A stretch of 59,506 nucleotides of DNA. Origin: an uncultured Spirochaetaceae bacterium. Lineage in GTDB: Bacteria > Spirochaetota > Spirochaetia > Sphaerochaetales > Sphaerochaetaceae. Below, in pieces: positions 25,403 through 33,575 of the stretch. A program made the translations under genes and the position numbers. The notes below the pieces were generated by a model, which saw only the letters and a list, made by a program, of their open reading frames with translations, had not been told where the DNA came from and ran no database searches. The stretch spans positions 1 through 59,506 of the forward strand of contig OMYY01000016.1 of assembly GCA_900315435.1 (NCBI GenBank), in the 5' to 3' direction. Position 1 is the stretch's first letter. Each line of letters starts with the position of its first letter.

Positions 25403-26236
25403 TTATCCTTTGACCGCTCCTGCGGTCACCCCTTCCATGAAGAAGTTCTGGAATGCCAGGAAGACGGCAATTACCGGGATGATGGTGATGGTGGTCATGG
25501 CCAGCAGGTCGGACCAGTTGATCTGCAACTGGCCGACGAAGGTAGCCAGAGCCTGCTGCAGCGTCTGCCTGTCCTGCTTGGAGATGACGATCAAGGGCCA
25601 GAGATAGTCGTTCCACCTCCACATGAAGGAGAAGATCGCGATGGTGGCGATGATCGGCTTGGCGATCGGGACGATGATCCGGCGAAACGTGAAGAACTCT
25701 CCTCCGCCATCGATTCTCGAAGCCTCGACCAGCGAGTCGGGAATGGTGGTCATGTACTGGCGGGCAAGGAACACTCCCGTCGGCGTCGCTGCCGGTGGAA
25801 TGATGATGCCCCACAGCGAGTTCAGCATTCCCAGCCGCTTCAACTGCAGGAAGATGGGAATCATGATGACCTGCAACGGAATCATCAGCGTCGCCAACAT
25901 CACCGTAAAGCAGAACCTGCGGCCGGGGAACTCGTATTTGGCAAGTGCGTAGCCCGCCATGATGTTGATCACGACGGCAATCACGGTCGAGGTGACCGAG
26001 ACGATGGCGGTGTTGGCGAAATAACGGGGAAAATCACCCCGCCCCAACGACTCGATGTAGTTCTCCAGCGTCCAATGCGCTGGCAGGAAACGCATCGGTA
26101 CCTGGAAGAGCTCGCTCTGCGGCTTGAAGGAGGAGAGCGCCACCCAGACAATCGGGAACAGGGTGATGATCGCCAAGAGGGCGATGATGGTGGTCGAGAT
26201 GCAACTCTTGGATGCCAAAGCGTTCTTATTACTCAT
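25403..26236 (-). CDS. ABC sugar transporter permease (MalG-like)
   Basis: 277-residue inner-membrane permease of a carbohydrate-uptake ABC importer. Six hydrophobic segments are visible, and the cytoplasmic EAA loop that contacts the ATPase reads EASRIDGGGEFFTFRRIIVPIAKP in part. Its start overlaps the upstream permease stop by 4 bases. No ATP-binding subunit is encoded in the locus, so a shared MsmK/UgpC-type ATPase elsewhere is needed. Confidence 0.94.
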   Translation of the reverse strand: MSNKNALASKSCISTTIIALLAIITLFPIVWVALSSFKPQSELFQVPMRFLPAHWTLENYIESLGRGDFPRYFANTAIVSVTSTVIAVVINIMAGYALAKYEFPGRRFCFTVMLATLMIPLQVIMIPIFLQLKRLGMLNSLWGIIIPPAATPTGVFLARQYMTTIPDSLVEASRIDGGGEFFTFRRIIVPIAKPIIATIAIFSFMWRWNDYLWPLIVISKQDRQTLQQALATFVGQLQINWSDLLAMTTITIIPVIAVFLAFQNFFMEGVTAGAVKG

Positions 26237-27117
26237 TGTTCGCCATCTCCCTTGGAAATCTTGAACTGGACCAGGGTGAAAGCCCCGATCATCAGCATCA
26301 GCACGATGGCCATCGCCGAGGCGTAGCCCATCCGGTCCTCCAGGAACGCCGACTCGTAGACCTGCTGGACAATCAGCTTGGTGGCGTAACCAGGACCACC
26401 CTTGGTCATGGTAAGAATCAGCTCATAAGCCTTGAAGGCGCTGATGGTCGCCAGGATGGATACCACCAGCGTGGTAGGGGAAAGCATTGGCAGGGTAATC
26501 TTCCGAAACGTGTACCAGGGACCGGCGCCATCCACACGGGCGGCTTCGTACAACTCGCCCGGAATCGCCTGCAGGCCGCTGATGAAGATCAGCATGTAAT
26601 AGCCGGCATAGGTCCAGATGGAGACGACGATGATGCTCGACATCGCCAAATTCCCGGTCGTGAGCCAATGGACCCCCTCGCCTCCCCATTGGCGCAGCAC
26701 ATAGTTGACTACGCCCATCTCGTCGCCAAGGATGAAACGCCAGGCGATGCCGACGGTGATCATCGAGAGCAACGAGGGAATATAAAAGACCGCCCGAAAG
26801 CCATGCTCTCCCTTCACCGAGCCCTTGGAAAGCAGGAGCGCAAGCAACAACGAGACGGCAATCAGGCAGACGACAGTAAGCACGGAATAGACAATGGTGT
26901 TGCGGAATGTGGTCCAGAACACCTCGTCGCGGGACAGCTCCACGAAATTGGAAAGACCGACAAAGCGGGGTGCGGAGAACACGCTCCAGTCGGTACAGGC
27001 CATCGCCAGCCCCTGAACGGCCGGAACGATGACGAAGCAGGCGAAAATCAGCAGGTTGGGAAGCAGGAAAAGATAGGGAATCCAGAATTCCTTGGAGCCT
27101 TTCTTGAACTGGGTCAT
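26233..27117 (-). CDS. ABC sugar transporter permease (MalF-like)
   Basis: 294-residue inner-membrane permease, partner of the downstream MalG-like subunit. It has six predicted helices and the EAA-loop core EAARVDGAGPWYTFRKITLP. An AGGAGG ribosome binding site precedes the ATG, and a strong hairpin separates it from the substrate-binding protein gene upstream. Confidence 0.94.
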   Translation of the reverse strand: MTQFKKGSKEFWIPYLFLLPNLLIFACFVIVPAVQGLAMACTDWSVFSAPRFVGLSNFVELSRDEVFWTTFRNTIVYSVLTVVCLIAVSLLLALLLSKGSVKGEHGFRAVFYIPSLLSMITVGIAWRFILGDEMGVVNYVLRQWGGEGVHWLTTGNLAMSSIIVVSIWTYAGYYMLIFISGLQAIPGELYEAARVDGAGPWYTFRKITLPMLSPTTLVVSILATISAFKAYELILTMTKGGPGYATKLIVQQVYESAFLEDRMGYASAMAIVLMLMIGAFTLVQFKISKGDGEQ

Positions 27118-27151
27118 GGGAGCATCCTCCTTTGAAGCGAAGAAAGGAACC

Positions 27152-27175
27152 GAGGTGGCGGCCAGCCGCCACCTC
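27152..27175 (-). terminator. Intercistronic hairpin after the substrate-binding protein gene
   Basis: A perfect 10-bp GC-rich stem GAGGTGGCGG/CCGCCACCTC with a 4-base loop lies 11 bases past the stop of the binding-protein gene and before the permease ribosome binding site. The following T-content is weak. Such hairpins in importer operons usually lower downstream expression or protect upstream mRNA, giving excess binding protein. Confidence 0.75.
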
Positions 27176-27186
27176 TGGATAGAGAC

Positions 27187-28458
27187 TTATTTGAAGTACT
27201 GGGCGCCACGCTTGTCGACGTTGGCGACACAGGTCTGGACATCGATGTTCCCCAACAGGTACTGGACGATCTGCTCCTTCGCGTAGGTGGCCACCTTGGC
27301 GAAGTTCGGATTCTTCCATTCGTTGGCAGTAACCGCCGGAGTGACCTTCAGCTCGTCGGTGAAGACGGCGAAATCTTCGGTGTTGGAGTCATAGGCAATC
27401 GAGGAATCGTTGCGGGCACCCAGGTTCTTGGTCGCCTTGTCGTAGGCCTCGGAGTGCTGCTTGTCCGCGGCAGCCAGCATGAAATCGACCGCTTCCTGCG
27501 GATGGGCGCACCCTTTGAAGGAGGCAAGCAGTTTCCCTCCGGGGACGGAAGAACGGATATCTGCCTTCGGCATCCGGACGCAACCCCAGTCGAAGTTGGC
27601 GATGTTCTTCGAGTAGGTGTTGACATTCCAGCTTCCTCCGATGTGGCAGGCGACCAGTCCGGCTTGGAAGAGTTCGGCGGGATTCTCGCTGCCAAGCCAG
27701 ACGCTCTTCGGAATCAGGTTCTCGTCATGCATCCGCTTGAACCACTGCAGCATCTTGACCGAGCCAGGATTGTCAAACTCCATACCGGTCTGGTCGGCAT
27801 TCAGCCAGTGGCCTCCATTCTGATACAGGATCGTGGAGAACCGATGCGGGGTGAAATCGACGGCAAGACCGTACTTCATCTCCGGGTTGGCGGCAATCAC
27901 CTGCTTGACGACCTTCTCCCAATCAGCCCAGGTCCAGCTCTTGCTGACCGCATCGATATCAATGCCGGCGTTCTTGAATGCAGTCTTGTTGACCAGCATG
28001 CCATTGGCGGTTGCCTCGGTAGGCAGGGCAACCACCTTGCCCTCCCGGTTGTAGGCGTAGGCGAGCATGCTCGGCATGAACTCCTCCTTCACTTTGCCCA
28101 CATCGGTATACCCGTCAAGTGGCAGTGCGGTGTCGATCAGGGCAACCAAGTCACCGGTACTCATACGAGCGACGTCAGGCGGGTTGCCGCCGGAAATCAA
28201 CATCTTCAGCTTCTGCTGGTAATCGGAGTAGGCGACAATCTGCATATCGAGCTTGATGTTGGGATGCTGCGCAAGGTAATCCTGCATCGTCGCCTTGAAC
28301 ACCTCGCTCTCATCCCCGTCGTTGAACCACAGTACCGACAGGGTGACATCCTTCTGGGTACCGGAACCGGACGCCTTGGGAGCCTCGGAACCTCCATTCG
28401 CGAACAGTGAAGCCGCCATCACCAAGGCCGACACCAGGACTGCAAGTACACGTCTCAT
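27187..28458 (-). CDS. ABC sugar transporter substrate-binding protein
   Basis: 423-residue periplasmic solute-binding protein of the carbohydrate-specific type. A classical signal peptide (MRRVLAVLVSALVMAASLFA) is followed by NGGSEAPKASG; there is no lipobox Cys, so it is soluble rather than a lipoprotein. The rest matches the extracellular binding fold (VLWFNDGDESEVF, ISGGNPPDVARMS, LPTEATANGMLVNK). AAGGAGG seven bases before the ATG is the strongest ribosome binding site in the locus. It is the first gene of the importer operon, controlled by the operator at 28492-28503. Confidence 0.95.
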   Translation of the reverse strand: MRRVLAVLVSALVMAASLFANGGSEAPKASGSGTQKDVTLSVLWFNDGDESEVFKATMQDYLAQHPNIKLDMQIVAYSDYQQKLKMLISGGNPPDVARMSTGDLVALIDTALPLDGYTDVGKVKEEFMPSMLAYAYNREGKVVALPTEATANGMLVNKTAFKNAGIDIDAVSKSWTWADWEKVVKQVIAANPEMKYGLAVDFTPHRFSTILYQNGGHWLNADQTGMEFDNPGSVKMLQWFKRMHDENLIPKSVWLGSENPAELFQAGLVACHIGGSWNVNTYSKNIANFDWGCVRMPKADIRSSVPGGKLLASFKGCAHPQEAVDFMLAAADKQHSEAYDKATKNLGARNDSSIAYDSNTEDFAVFTDELKVTPAVTANEWKNPNFAKVATYAKEQIVQYLLGNIDVQTCVANVDKRGAQYFK

Positions 28459-28475
28459 GCATAAACCTCCTTATT

Positions 28476-28507
28476 GTTTTGCATAATTTATCAAAACGTT
28501 TTGCATA
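28476..28507. promoter_or_regulatory. LacI-type operator with duplicated half-site
   Basis: CAAAACGTTTTG (28492-28503) is a perfect 12-bp palindrome with the central CG typical of LacI-family operators. It lies just downstream of the -10 box of the importer promoter, a repressing position. GTTTTGCATA occurs twice, at 28476-28485 and 28498-28507, exactly 22 bp apart (two helical turns). Confidence 0.8.
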
Positions 28508-28535
28508 TTGTCTTCCCCTTTACCAGATCTGTCAA
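28507..28535 (-). promoter_or_regulatory. Promoter of the alpha-glucoside importer operon
   Basis: TTGACA (28530-28535), 17-base spacer, GACAAT (28507-28512) on the minus strand. Initiation would fall within the LacI-type operator. Confidence 0.75.
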
Positions 28536-28539
28536 CAAA

Positions 28540-28707
28540 TTTTTCATTTCTCCATTTAATTGCAATTATATGCAAGTATTACATAAAAACGTACATGCAA
28601 ATAGGTTCTTATGTCACAAATATGAAATATGACATTTTCAAATTATTTTTTGCTAGCTTTTTGCGAATTATGAGGTATACTCGTACCCAAACACCGAGGA
28701 GGCATGT
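28540..28707. promoter_or_regulatory. AT-rich divergent control region of the two GH31 transcription units
   Basis: This stretch is much more AT-rich than its surroundings. It contains TTGCA (28560)/TGCAA (28571) as a possible second regulator site, another TGCAAATA, and a plus-strand -10 box TATACT (28676-28681) for the second GH31 gene. No good -35 box accompanies it. GGAGG at 28698-28702 is the ribosome binding site. Confidence 0.5.
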
Positions 28708-31272
28708 ATGCTGGCACGCAAATGGATCAAGACTGTCAGGGGGGAGGATTTCACCACATTGGTGGCGGACCATGGTTCAGCCCGCCTTTGGTTCCTCAGC
28801 GACGATGTCATCCGGTTCCGGCTTTCGTTTGACGGAATATTTGAAGAGGCCTCCTATGCCTTGGTCACCACTGCATGGGAGGACAGGCTCGACCCGCTCT
28901 TTTCCAAGGAACGCACCCGGATCAAGGCATTATCGCCCGAGATGGCGGAAAACGAAGATGAGATCCGCTTCTCCACCAAGCACCTGACGCTCGTGGTGCG
29001 CAAAAATCCCTTCTCCCTTGCGCTGCTTGATGCGGCAGGCAAGGAATTCTATGAGGACCTGTCCTTCCGCGCCTACGAGATTGACCAGCTCGGAAGAGTC
29101 GCCCACTACAGCAAGATCGACGAGCGGCACGACCATTTCTATGGCTTTGGCGAGAAAAACGGCAAGCTGGACAAGAAGGGATTCCGCATGCGCCAGAGTC
29201 CGCGCGACGCGATTGCCACCGACCCGGAATCGGGCGACCCGATGTACAAGCACATCCCCTTCTACATCCGTACCAACGACCAGGACAGGCATGCGCTGGG
29301 GCTCTTCTACAACAACTCCTATGACTGCGTCTTCGACATGGGAAACGAGCGCAGCGGCTACTGGGACCGCTACTGCTACTGGCAGGCTGACGGTGGAGAC
29401 ATCGACCTCTTCCTGATCAACGGCCCATCCGTCAAACAGGTGGTCAGCCGCTACACCTGGCTGACCGGCCGCACCATCATGCCGACCAAGCAGTCGTTGG
29501 GTTTCATCGACTCCACCATGTACTATGCGGAGTTGCCCCGGGACTGCGACAAGGAAATCCTTGGTGTCATCGACAAGTTCTCTGAAGAGGATATCCCCTT
29601 GGACGGCTTCTGGCTGGCCAGCGGCTACACCGCGGGAGAGGATGACGGGCTGCGCTACACGTTCCACTGGAACCTGCGCCGTTTCCCAGACCCGGAAGAC
29701 TTCATCCACTCCGTCGAGAGCAAGGGTGTGCAGGTGATTCCCAACACCAAACCGGGCATCCTTCCCCGCCACCCCTACCGTGACCGGTTCGAGAAGGCAG
29801 ACGCCTTCGTCAAGGACCCGGAGGGCAAAGAAGCTTACGTAGGCCGCTGGTGGGGAGGAGCCGGACGCTTTGTCGATTTCACCTCCAGCCGCGGACGGGA
29901 GACTTGGGCAAAGCTTCAGAAAGAAGCCCTGCTCTCCAAGGGAATCCACACCATCTGGAATGACAATTGCGAGTACGATGGCGTCGAGGACCGGAATGCC
30001 CGTTGCGACAAGGAGGGCATGGGCGGAACGATGGCGGAACTGAAGATCATCCAGTCCAACATGATGGCGTTCATGGCCTGCGACGCTCTCAGGGACTTCT
30101 ATCCCGGCGAGCGACCCTATGTGACCAACCGCGCAGGATACGCAGGCATCCAGCGCTACGCGCAGGTCTGGGGCGGCGACAACGTCACCGACTGGCGGAC
30201 TCTGAAGTACAACGTCGCCCTGATTCTCGGCATGGGGCTCTCCGGAGTCTCCAACACCGGCTGCGATATCGGAGGTTTCGCCGGCCCTGCGCCCAGCGGG
30301 GAGCTACTCTTGCGCTGGTTCCAGAACGGGATCTTCCAACCCCGCTTCTGCCTGAACTCGGCCAACAGCGACAACACCGTCACCCAGCCTTGGTCCTACC
30401 CGGAACACCTGTCCCTGATCCGCGAAGCCTTCCGTCTGCGATACAGGCTTTTCCCCTACTTGTATTCGCTGATGGCGCAGTCCCACACGGATGGCATCCC
30501 GGCCTGGAGGACGCTCTTCATGGAGTTCCCCGACGACCCTGCCTGCCTGGAGGACGAGTCGCTCACCTTCCTTTTCGGCCCCTCGCTGCTGGTGGCCAAC
30601 GTCCTTGAGCAGGGGGCGAAGGAACGGAGTCTCTACCTGCCCGCAGGTACCTTCTGGTACGACGTCAACGACCACTACCGCCGCTATGAGGGGGGATGCG
30701 CCATCACCATCCCGGTGGCACTCTCGACAATCCCGATGTTCCTCAGGGGAGGCGCAGTCCTCGTTTCCAGCCGAGACATCCGCCATTCGACCAAAGATGT
30801 GGCAAAAACCCTGGAGGTGACCATCACCCCGGAATCCGACAGCAGCTTCACCTTGTATGATGACGACGGCCATACCGAAGCCTTCCAGAAGGGAAACTAC
30901 GCCGAGACCAAAATCACCGTCGAGAGTGGGGAACGGGTGAAAATCCACTTCTCCACCACCGGAGACTATCCCCTTTCCTGGAATCGGCTGGAACTGAGGG
31001 TGATGCGCAAGGACAAGGGCGCTTTCTTCGTGGAGGTTGACGGACTCAGGATTTCCCAGTTCCTCTCGGTCGATGACTGGGAAACGAACAAGGAAGGATG
31101 GGTCTACGACCTATCCGACCGCTTTGTCCGGATCAAGCTCGACCGTCCCGAACGACGCGATTTCGAGATATTGGTCAGTTTTGAGAAGTTCGACCTGATT
31201 GGCATGGGACTACCGCTTCGTGCTATGATGGCGCACAACGAGGTGTCGAGTGGGAACGGTTACCATCATTGA
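28708..31272 (+). CDS. Glycoside hydrolase family 31 (second alpha-glucosidase type)
   Basis: 854-residue GH31 enzyme divergent from the importer operon. Nucleophile Asp419 is in IWNDNCEYD and acid/base Asp491 in VWGGDNVTDW; YYAELPRDCD and FWLASGYTAG belong to the same barrel, and the C-terminal beta domains carry TLYDDDGHTEAF. No signal peptide is present, so it is cytoplasmic. It differs from the first GH31 in length and around the active site (NDNCE against NDNNE), so the two probably cleave different linkages. The ribosome binding site is GGAGG, 5 bases away. It overlaps lacI by 23 bases. Confidence 0.93.
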   Translation: MLARKWIKTVRGEDFTTLVADHGSARLWFLSDDVIRFRLSFDGIFEEASYALVTTAWEDRLDPLFSKERTRIKALSPEMAENEDEIRFSTKHLTLVVRKNPFSLALLDAAGKEFYEDLSFRAYEIDQLGRVAHYSKIDERHDHFYGFGEKNGKLDKKGFRMRQSPRDAIATDPESGDPMYKHIPFYIRTNDQDRHALGLFYNNSYDCVFDMGNERSGYWDRYCYWQADGGDIDLFLINGPSVKQVVSRYTWLTGRTIMPTKQSLGFIDSTMYYAELPRDCDKEILGVIDKFSEEDIPLDGFWLASGYTAGEDDGLRYTFHWNLRRFPDPEDFIHSVESKGVQVIPNTKPGILPRHPYRDRFEKADAFVKDPEGKEAYVGRWWGGAGRFVDFTSSRGRETWAKLQKEALLSKGIHTIWNDNCEYDGVEDRNARCDKEGMGGTMAELKIIQSNMMAFMACDALRDFYPGERPYVTNRAGYAGIQRYAQVWGGDNVTDWRTLKYNVALILGMGLSGVSNTGCDIGGFAGPAPSGELLLRWFQNGIFQPRFCLNSANSDNTVTQPWSYPEHLSLIREAFRLRYRLFPYLYSLMAQSHTDGIPAWRTLFMEFPDDPACLEDESLTFLFGPSLLVANVLEQGAKERSLYLPAGTFWYDVNDHYRRYEGGCAITIPVALSTIPMFLRGGAVLVSSRDIRHSTKDVAKTLEVTITPESDSSFTLYDDDGHTEAFQKGNYAETKITVESGERVKIHFSTTGDYPLSWNRLELRVMRKDKGAFFVEVDGLRISQFLSVDDWETNKEGWVYDLSDRFVRIKLDRPERRDFEILVSFEKFDLIGMGLPLRAMMAHNEVSSGNGYHH
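31221..31229 (+). promoter_or_regulatory. Possible internal extended -10 promoter for the LacI-type gene
   Basis: TGCTATGAT matches the extended -10 pattern (TGn plus TATGAT), 20 bases before the GTG start and inside the end of the GH31 gene. TTGGCA lies 19 bases upstream of the hexamer. Confidence 0.4.
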
Positions 31273-32263
31273 TGTCGCGAGGAAGGCAGGAGTTGCTCCC
31301 GCCACGGTTTCCCATGCGCTGAATGGGAAACGGCCGGTCAACGACGCCACCCGCAGGCGGATTTTCCAGGTCATCAGGGAGCTGGGCTATGTCCCCAACC
31401 ACACGGCCAGCAGGTTGCGCAGCGGCAAGTCCGGCATCATCGGTTGCTACGCCAGCGACATCACCGAAAGCTTCGCGAATTTGATTGTCCGGGGGGCTGA
31501 ATGCGCCCTTTCCGGGAATGGCAGCTCTCTGCTCTTTGCCAGTGGCGTCGAGCTGGGAACCAATATCGACCGAGCCCTGGAGTTCTTCCGCGCCTACAAC
31601 GTCGACGGGATTCTGGTCTGCAACCACCTGACGGAAAACGCCCTGGAGGCGCAGAGACTGGTCACAGCCAATATCCCCTTGGTCGCGGTCAACAGCACGA
31701 TTGACGGCGTTACCTCGATTGTCCCGGACAACTATGCCGGAGGCATGCAGGCGGCGGAGCATTTGGTGGCAAGCGGTTGCCATCATCCCGCATTGATCAA
31801 AGGGCCGGCACAGCGCGAAGCGGTGACGATGCGTAGCCGGGGCTTCCTGGACCGGCTCAAGGAGCTCGGAGTGGCGATTCCAGAGGCATTGATCCTCGAG
31901 GGGGACTATTCCTTCCAGAGCGGCATGCAGGCAACCCAGGAAATCCTCTCTTCCCACCCCGAGACAGACGGTATCTTCTGCGCAAACGATTATGTCGCCG
32001 CCGGCGCCATTACCGCCGCCCAGCAGATGGGGCGTGCCGTCCCCGACAACCTGTTGGTCCTCGGATTCGACAACCGTGAGTTCTCCGCCTTCTGGCCAAT
32101 TCCCATCTCCACCTTCAAGCCACCGCTCGAGCAGATGGGGCAGCTAGGCATGCAGCTCTTGCTCGGCCAGATCCAGAACCCCGACCGACCGCCACGGGGC
32201 GAGGTGACGAAGATGCCCGCAGCGCTGATCATCCGGAAAAGCACCTGTAGACCGATAGTCTAG
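31250..32263 (+). CDS. LacI-family transcriptional regulator of the alpha-glucoside locus
   Basis: 337-residue repressor with an N-terminal helix-turn-helix (TIIDVARKAGVAPATVSHALNGKRPVN), the hinge helix ASRLRSGKSG and a periplasmic-binding-protein-like sensor domain (DGIFCANDYVAAGAI, VLGFDNREFS). GTG start with GAGG seven bases upstream. The position after the second GH31 gene and the LacI-type palindrome over the importer promoter make self-contained local control likely; the effector is presumably a transported oligosaccharide or product. Confidence 0.93.
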   Translation: MGTVTIIDVARKAGVAPATVSHALNGKRPVNDATRRRIFQVIRELGYVPNHTASRLRSGKSGIIGCYASDITESFANLIVRGAECALSGNGSSLLFASGVELGTNIDRALEFFRAYNVDGILVCNHLTENALEAQRLVTANIPLVAVNSTIDGVTSIVPDNYAGGMQAAEHLVASGCHHPALIKGPAQREAVTMRSRGFLDRLKELGVAIPEALILEGDYSFQSGMQATQEILSSHPETDGIFCANDYVAAGAITAAQQMGRAVPDNLLVLGFDNREFSAFWPIPISTFKPPLEQMGQLGMQLLLGQIQNPDRPPRGEVTKMPAALIIRKSTCRPIV

Positions 32264-32293
32264 AAAAAAGTCCGGCTCCCTGAGGAACCGGAC
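32264..32293 (-). terminator. Terminator of the tyrS end of the synthetase operon
   Basis: GTCCGG (32270-32275) and CCGGAC (32288-32293) close a stem containing TCC/GGA; on the minus strand six T residues follow (32264-32269). It directly abuts the stop of the convergent lacI-type gene and may also stop that transcript weakly. Confidence 0.85.
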
Positions 32294-32318
32294 CAGAGTA
32301 CAGAGGAACCACTCTCCC

Positions 32319-33575
32319 TTATTCCACAACCACACGGAAGAACCGCTTCTTGCCGGCCTTCAGGATCAATTCACCCTGTCCGTCCAGGCTGTCACTCGTG
32401 ATGACTGCCTTGAAGTCGTCAATCTTCTTGTCGTTGACCACCGCTCCACCCTGCTGGACGAGGCGTCTCGCCTCGCTGTTGGTCTTGGCCAGACCAGTCA
32501 TGACAAACAGTTCGAGGACCGGAATGCCGGCATCCAGCTTGGACTTTCCGACAGTCAGGCTGGGCATGCCGTCGCGGTTTCCGCTGCCGCCACTGACGAA
32601 CATCGCCTTGGCCGCGTCGCGGGCCTTGATCGCCTCGTCCTCGCCATGGGCGATCTTGGTCTGCTCGAAGGCAAGCTTTTCCTTGGCGGCATTGATGTCG
32701 ACATGCTCCCCCTCGTACTCGTGGATCTCGTCAAGGCTCATGAACGTGAAGAGCTTCATGAACTTGACCACATCGGCATCCGGAACGTTTCTCCAGTACT
32801 GGTAGTAGTCGTAGACGCTGAACATATCCTTGTCCAGGAAGACCGCGCCGCTTTCACTCTTGCCCATCTTCTTGCCATCGGCGCGCATGACCAGATTGAA
32901 GGTCAGGCCGTAGCACTGGGGTCCCTGCATGCGCTGGATCAGGTCGATGCCGGCGGTGATGTTGCCCCACTGGTCGGCACCACCGATCTGGAGCCTGCAC
33001 CCCGTCTTCTGATTCAGCATGTAGTAGTCATAGCTCTGCAGCAGCTGGTAGTTGAACTCCAGGAACGACAACCCCCGCTCCAAGCGTTGCTTGGTCCCCT
33101 CGTAGGTCAGCATCTTGTTGACCGAGAAGTACCGGCCGATCTCGCGCAGGAACTTGATGTAGTTCAGGTCAATCAGCCAATCAGCGTTGTTCATCATCAC
33201 CGCCTTGCCTACCCCCTTGGGCGGGTTGGCGGAGAAATCGACCACCGTGCCGAGCTGGTTCTTGATATGCTTCACGTTCTCGGCGATCTGCTCCTCGGGA
33301 AGAAGCTTGCGCATCTCGGTCTTGCCCGAAGGGTCGCCGATCATGCCGGTACCTCCGCCCACCAAGGCGATGGGGTTGTGGCCGGCGAGCTGCAAATGGT
33401 GCATCGCGAAGAAGGGAACCATATGGCCGATGTGCAGCGAAGGTCCAGTCGGATCCACGCCTACGTAAAAGGTCACCGGCCCCTTGTCCATCAGGTCCGA
33501 CAGCCCATCAAAGTCGGTGCAGTTGTTGACGAACCCACGGTCCATCAGCGTCTGAATCGCACTATTCATCCTCAT
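32319..33575 (-). CDS. tyrS: Tyrosyl-tRNA synthetase
   Basis: 418-residue class I aminoacyl-tRNA synthetase. The HIGH motif is PSLHIGHM, the KMSKS loop is KKMGKSESG, and GVDPTGPS, QIGGADQWGNI and NKMLTYEG are typical. The C-terminal S4-like domain (SEARRLVQQGGAVVNDKKI) is present. The first ATG at 33575 overlaps the glyS stop by 4 bases; the ATG two codons on has better spacing to GAGG. Last gene of the gltX-glyS-tyrS operon. Confidence 0.96.
   Translation of the reverse strand: MRMNSAIQTLMDRGFVNNCTDFDGLSDLMDKGPVTFYVGVDPTGPSLHIGHMVPFFAMHHLQLAGHNPIALVGGGTGMIGDPSGKTEMRKLLPEEQIAENVKHIKNQLGTVVDFSANPPKGVGKAVMMNNADWLIDLNYIKFLREIGRYFSVNKMLTYEGTKQRLERGLSFLEFNYQLLQSYDYYMLNQKTGCRLQIGGADQWGNITAGIDLIQRMQGPQCYGLTFNLVMRADGKKMGKSESGAVFLDKDMFSVYDYYQYWRNVPDADVVKFMKLFTFMSLDEIHEYEGEHVDINAAKEKLAFEQTKIAHGEDEAIKARDAAKAMFVSGGSGNRDGMPSLTVGKSKLDAGIPVLELFVMTGLAKTNSEARRLVQQGGAVVNDKKIDDFKAVITSDSLDGQGELILKAGKKRFFRVVVE

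Noticed and set aside
27187-28458. Substrate-binding protein as a lipoprotein
   Set aside because: No Cys follows the signal peptide; the mature start is NGGSE-like.
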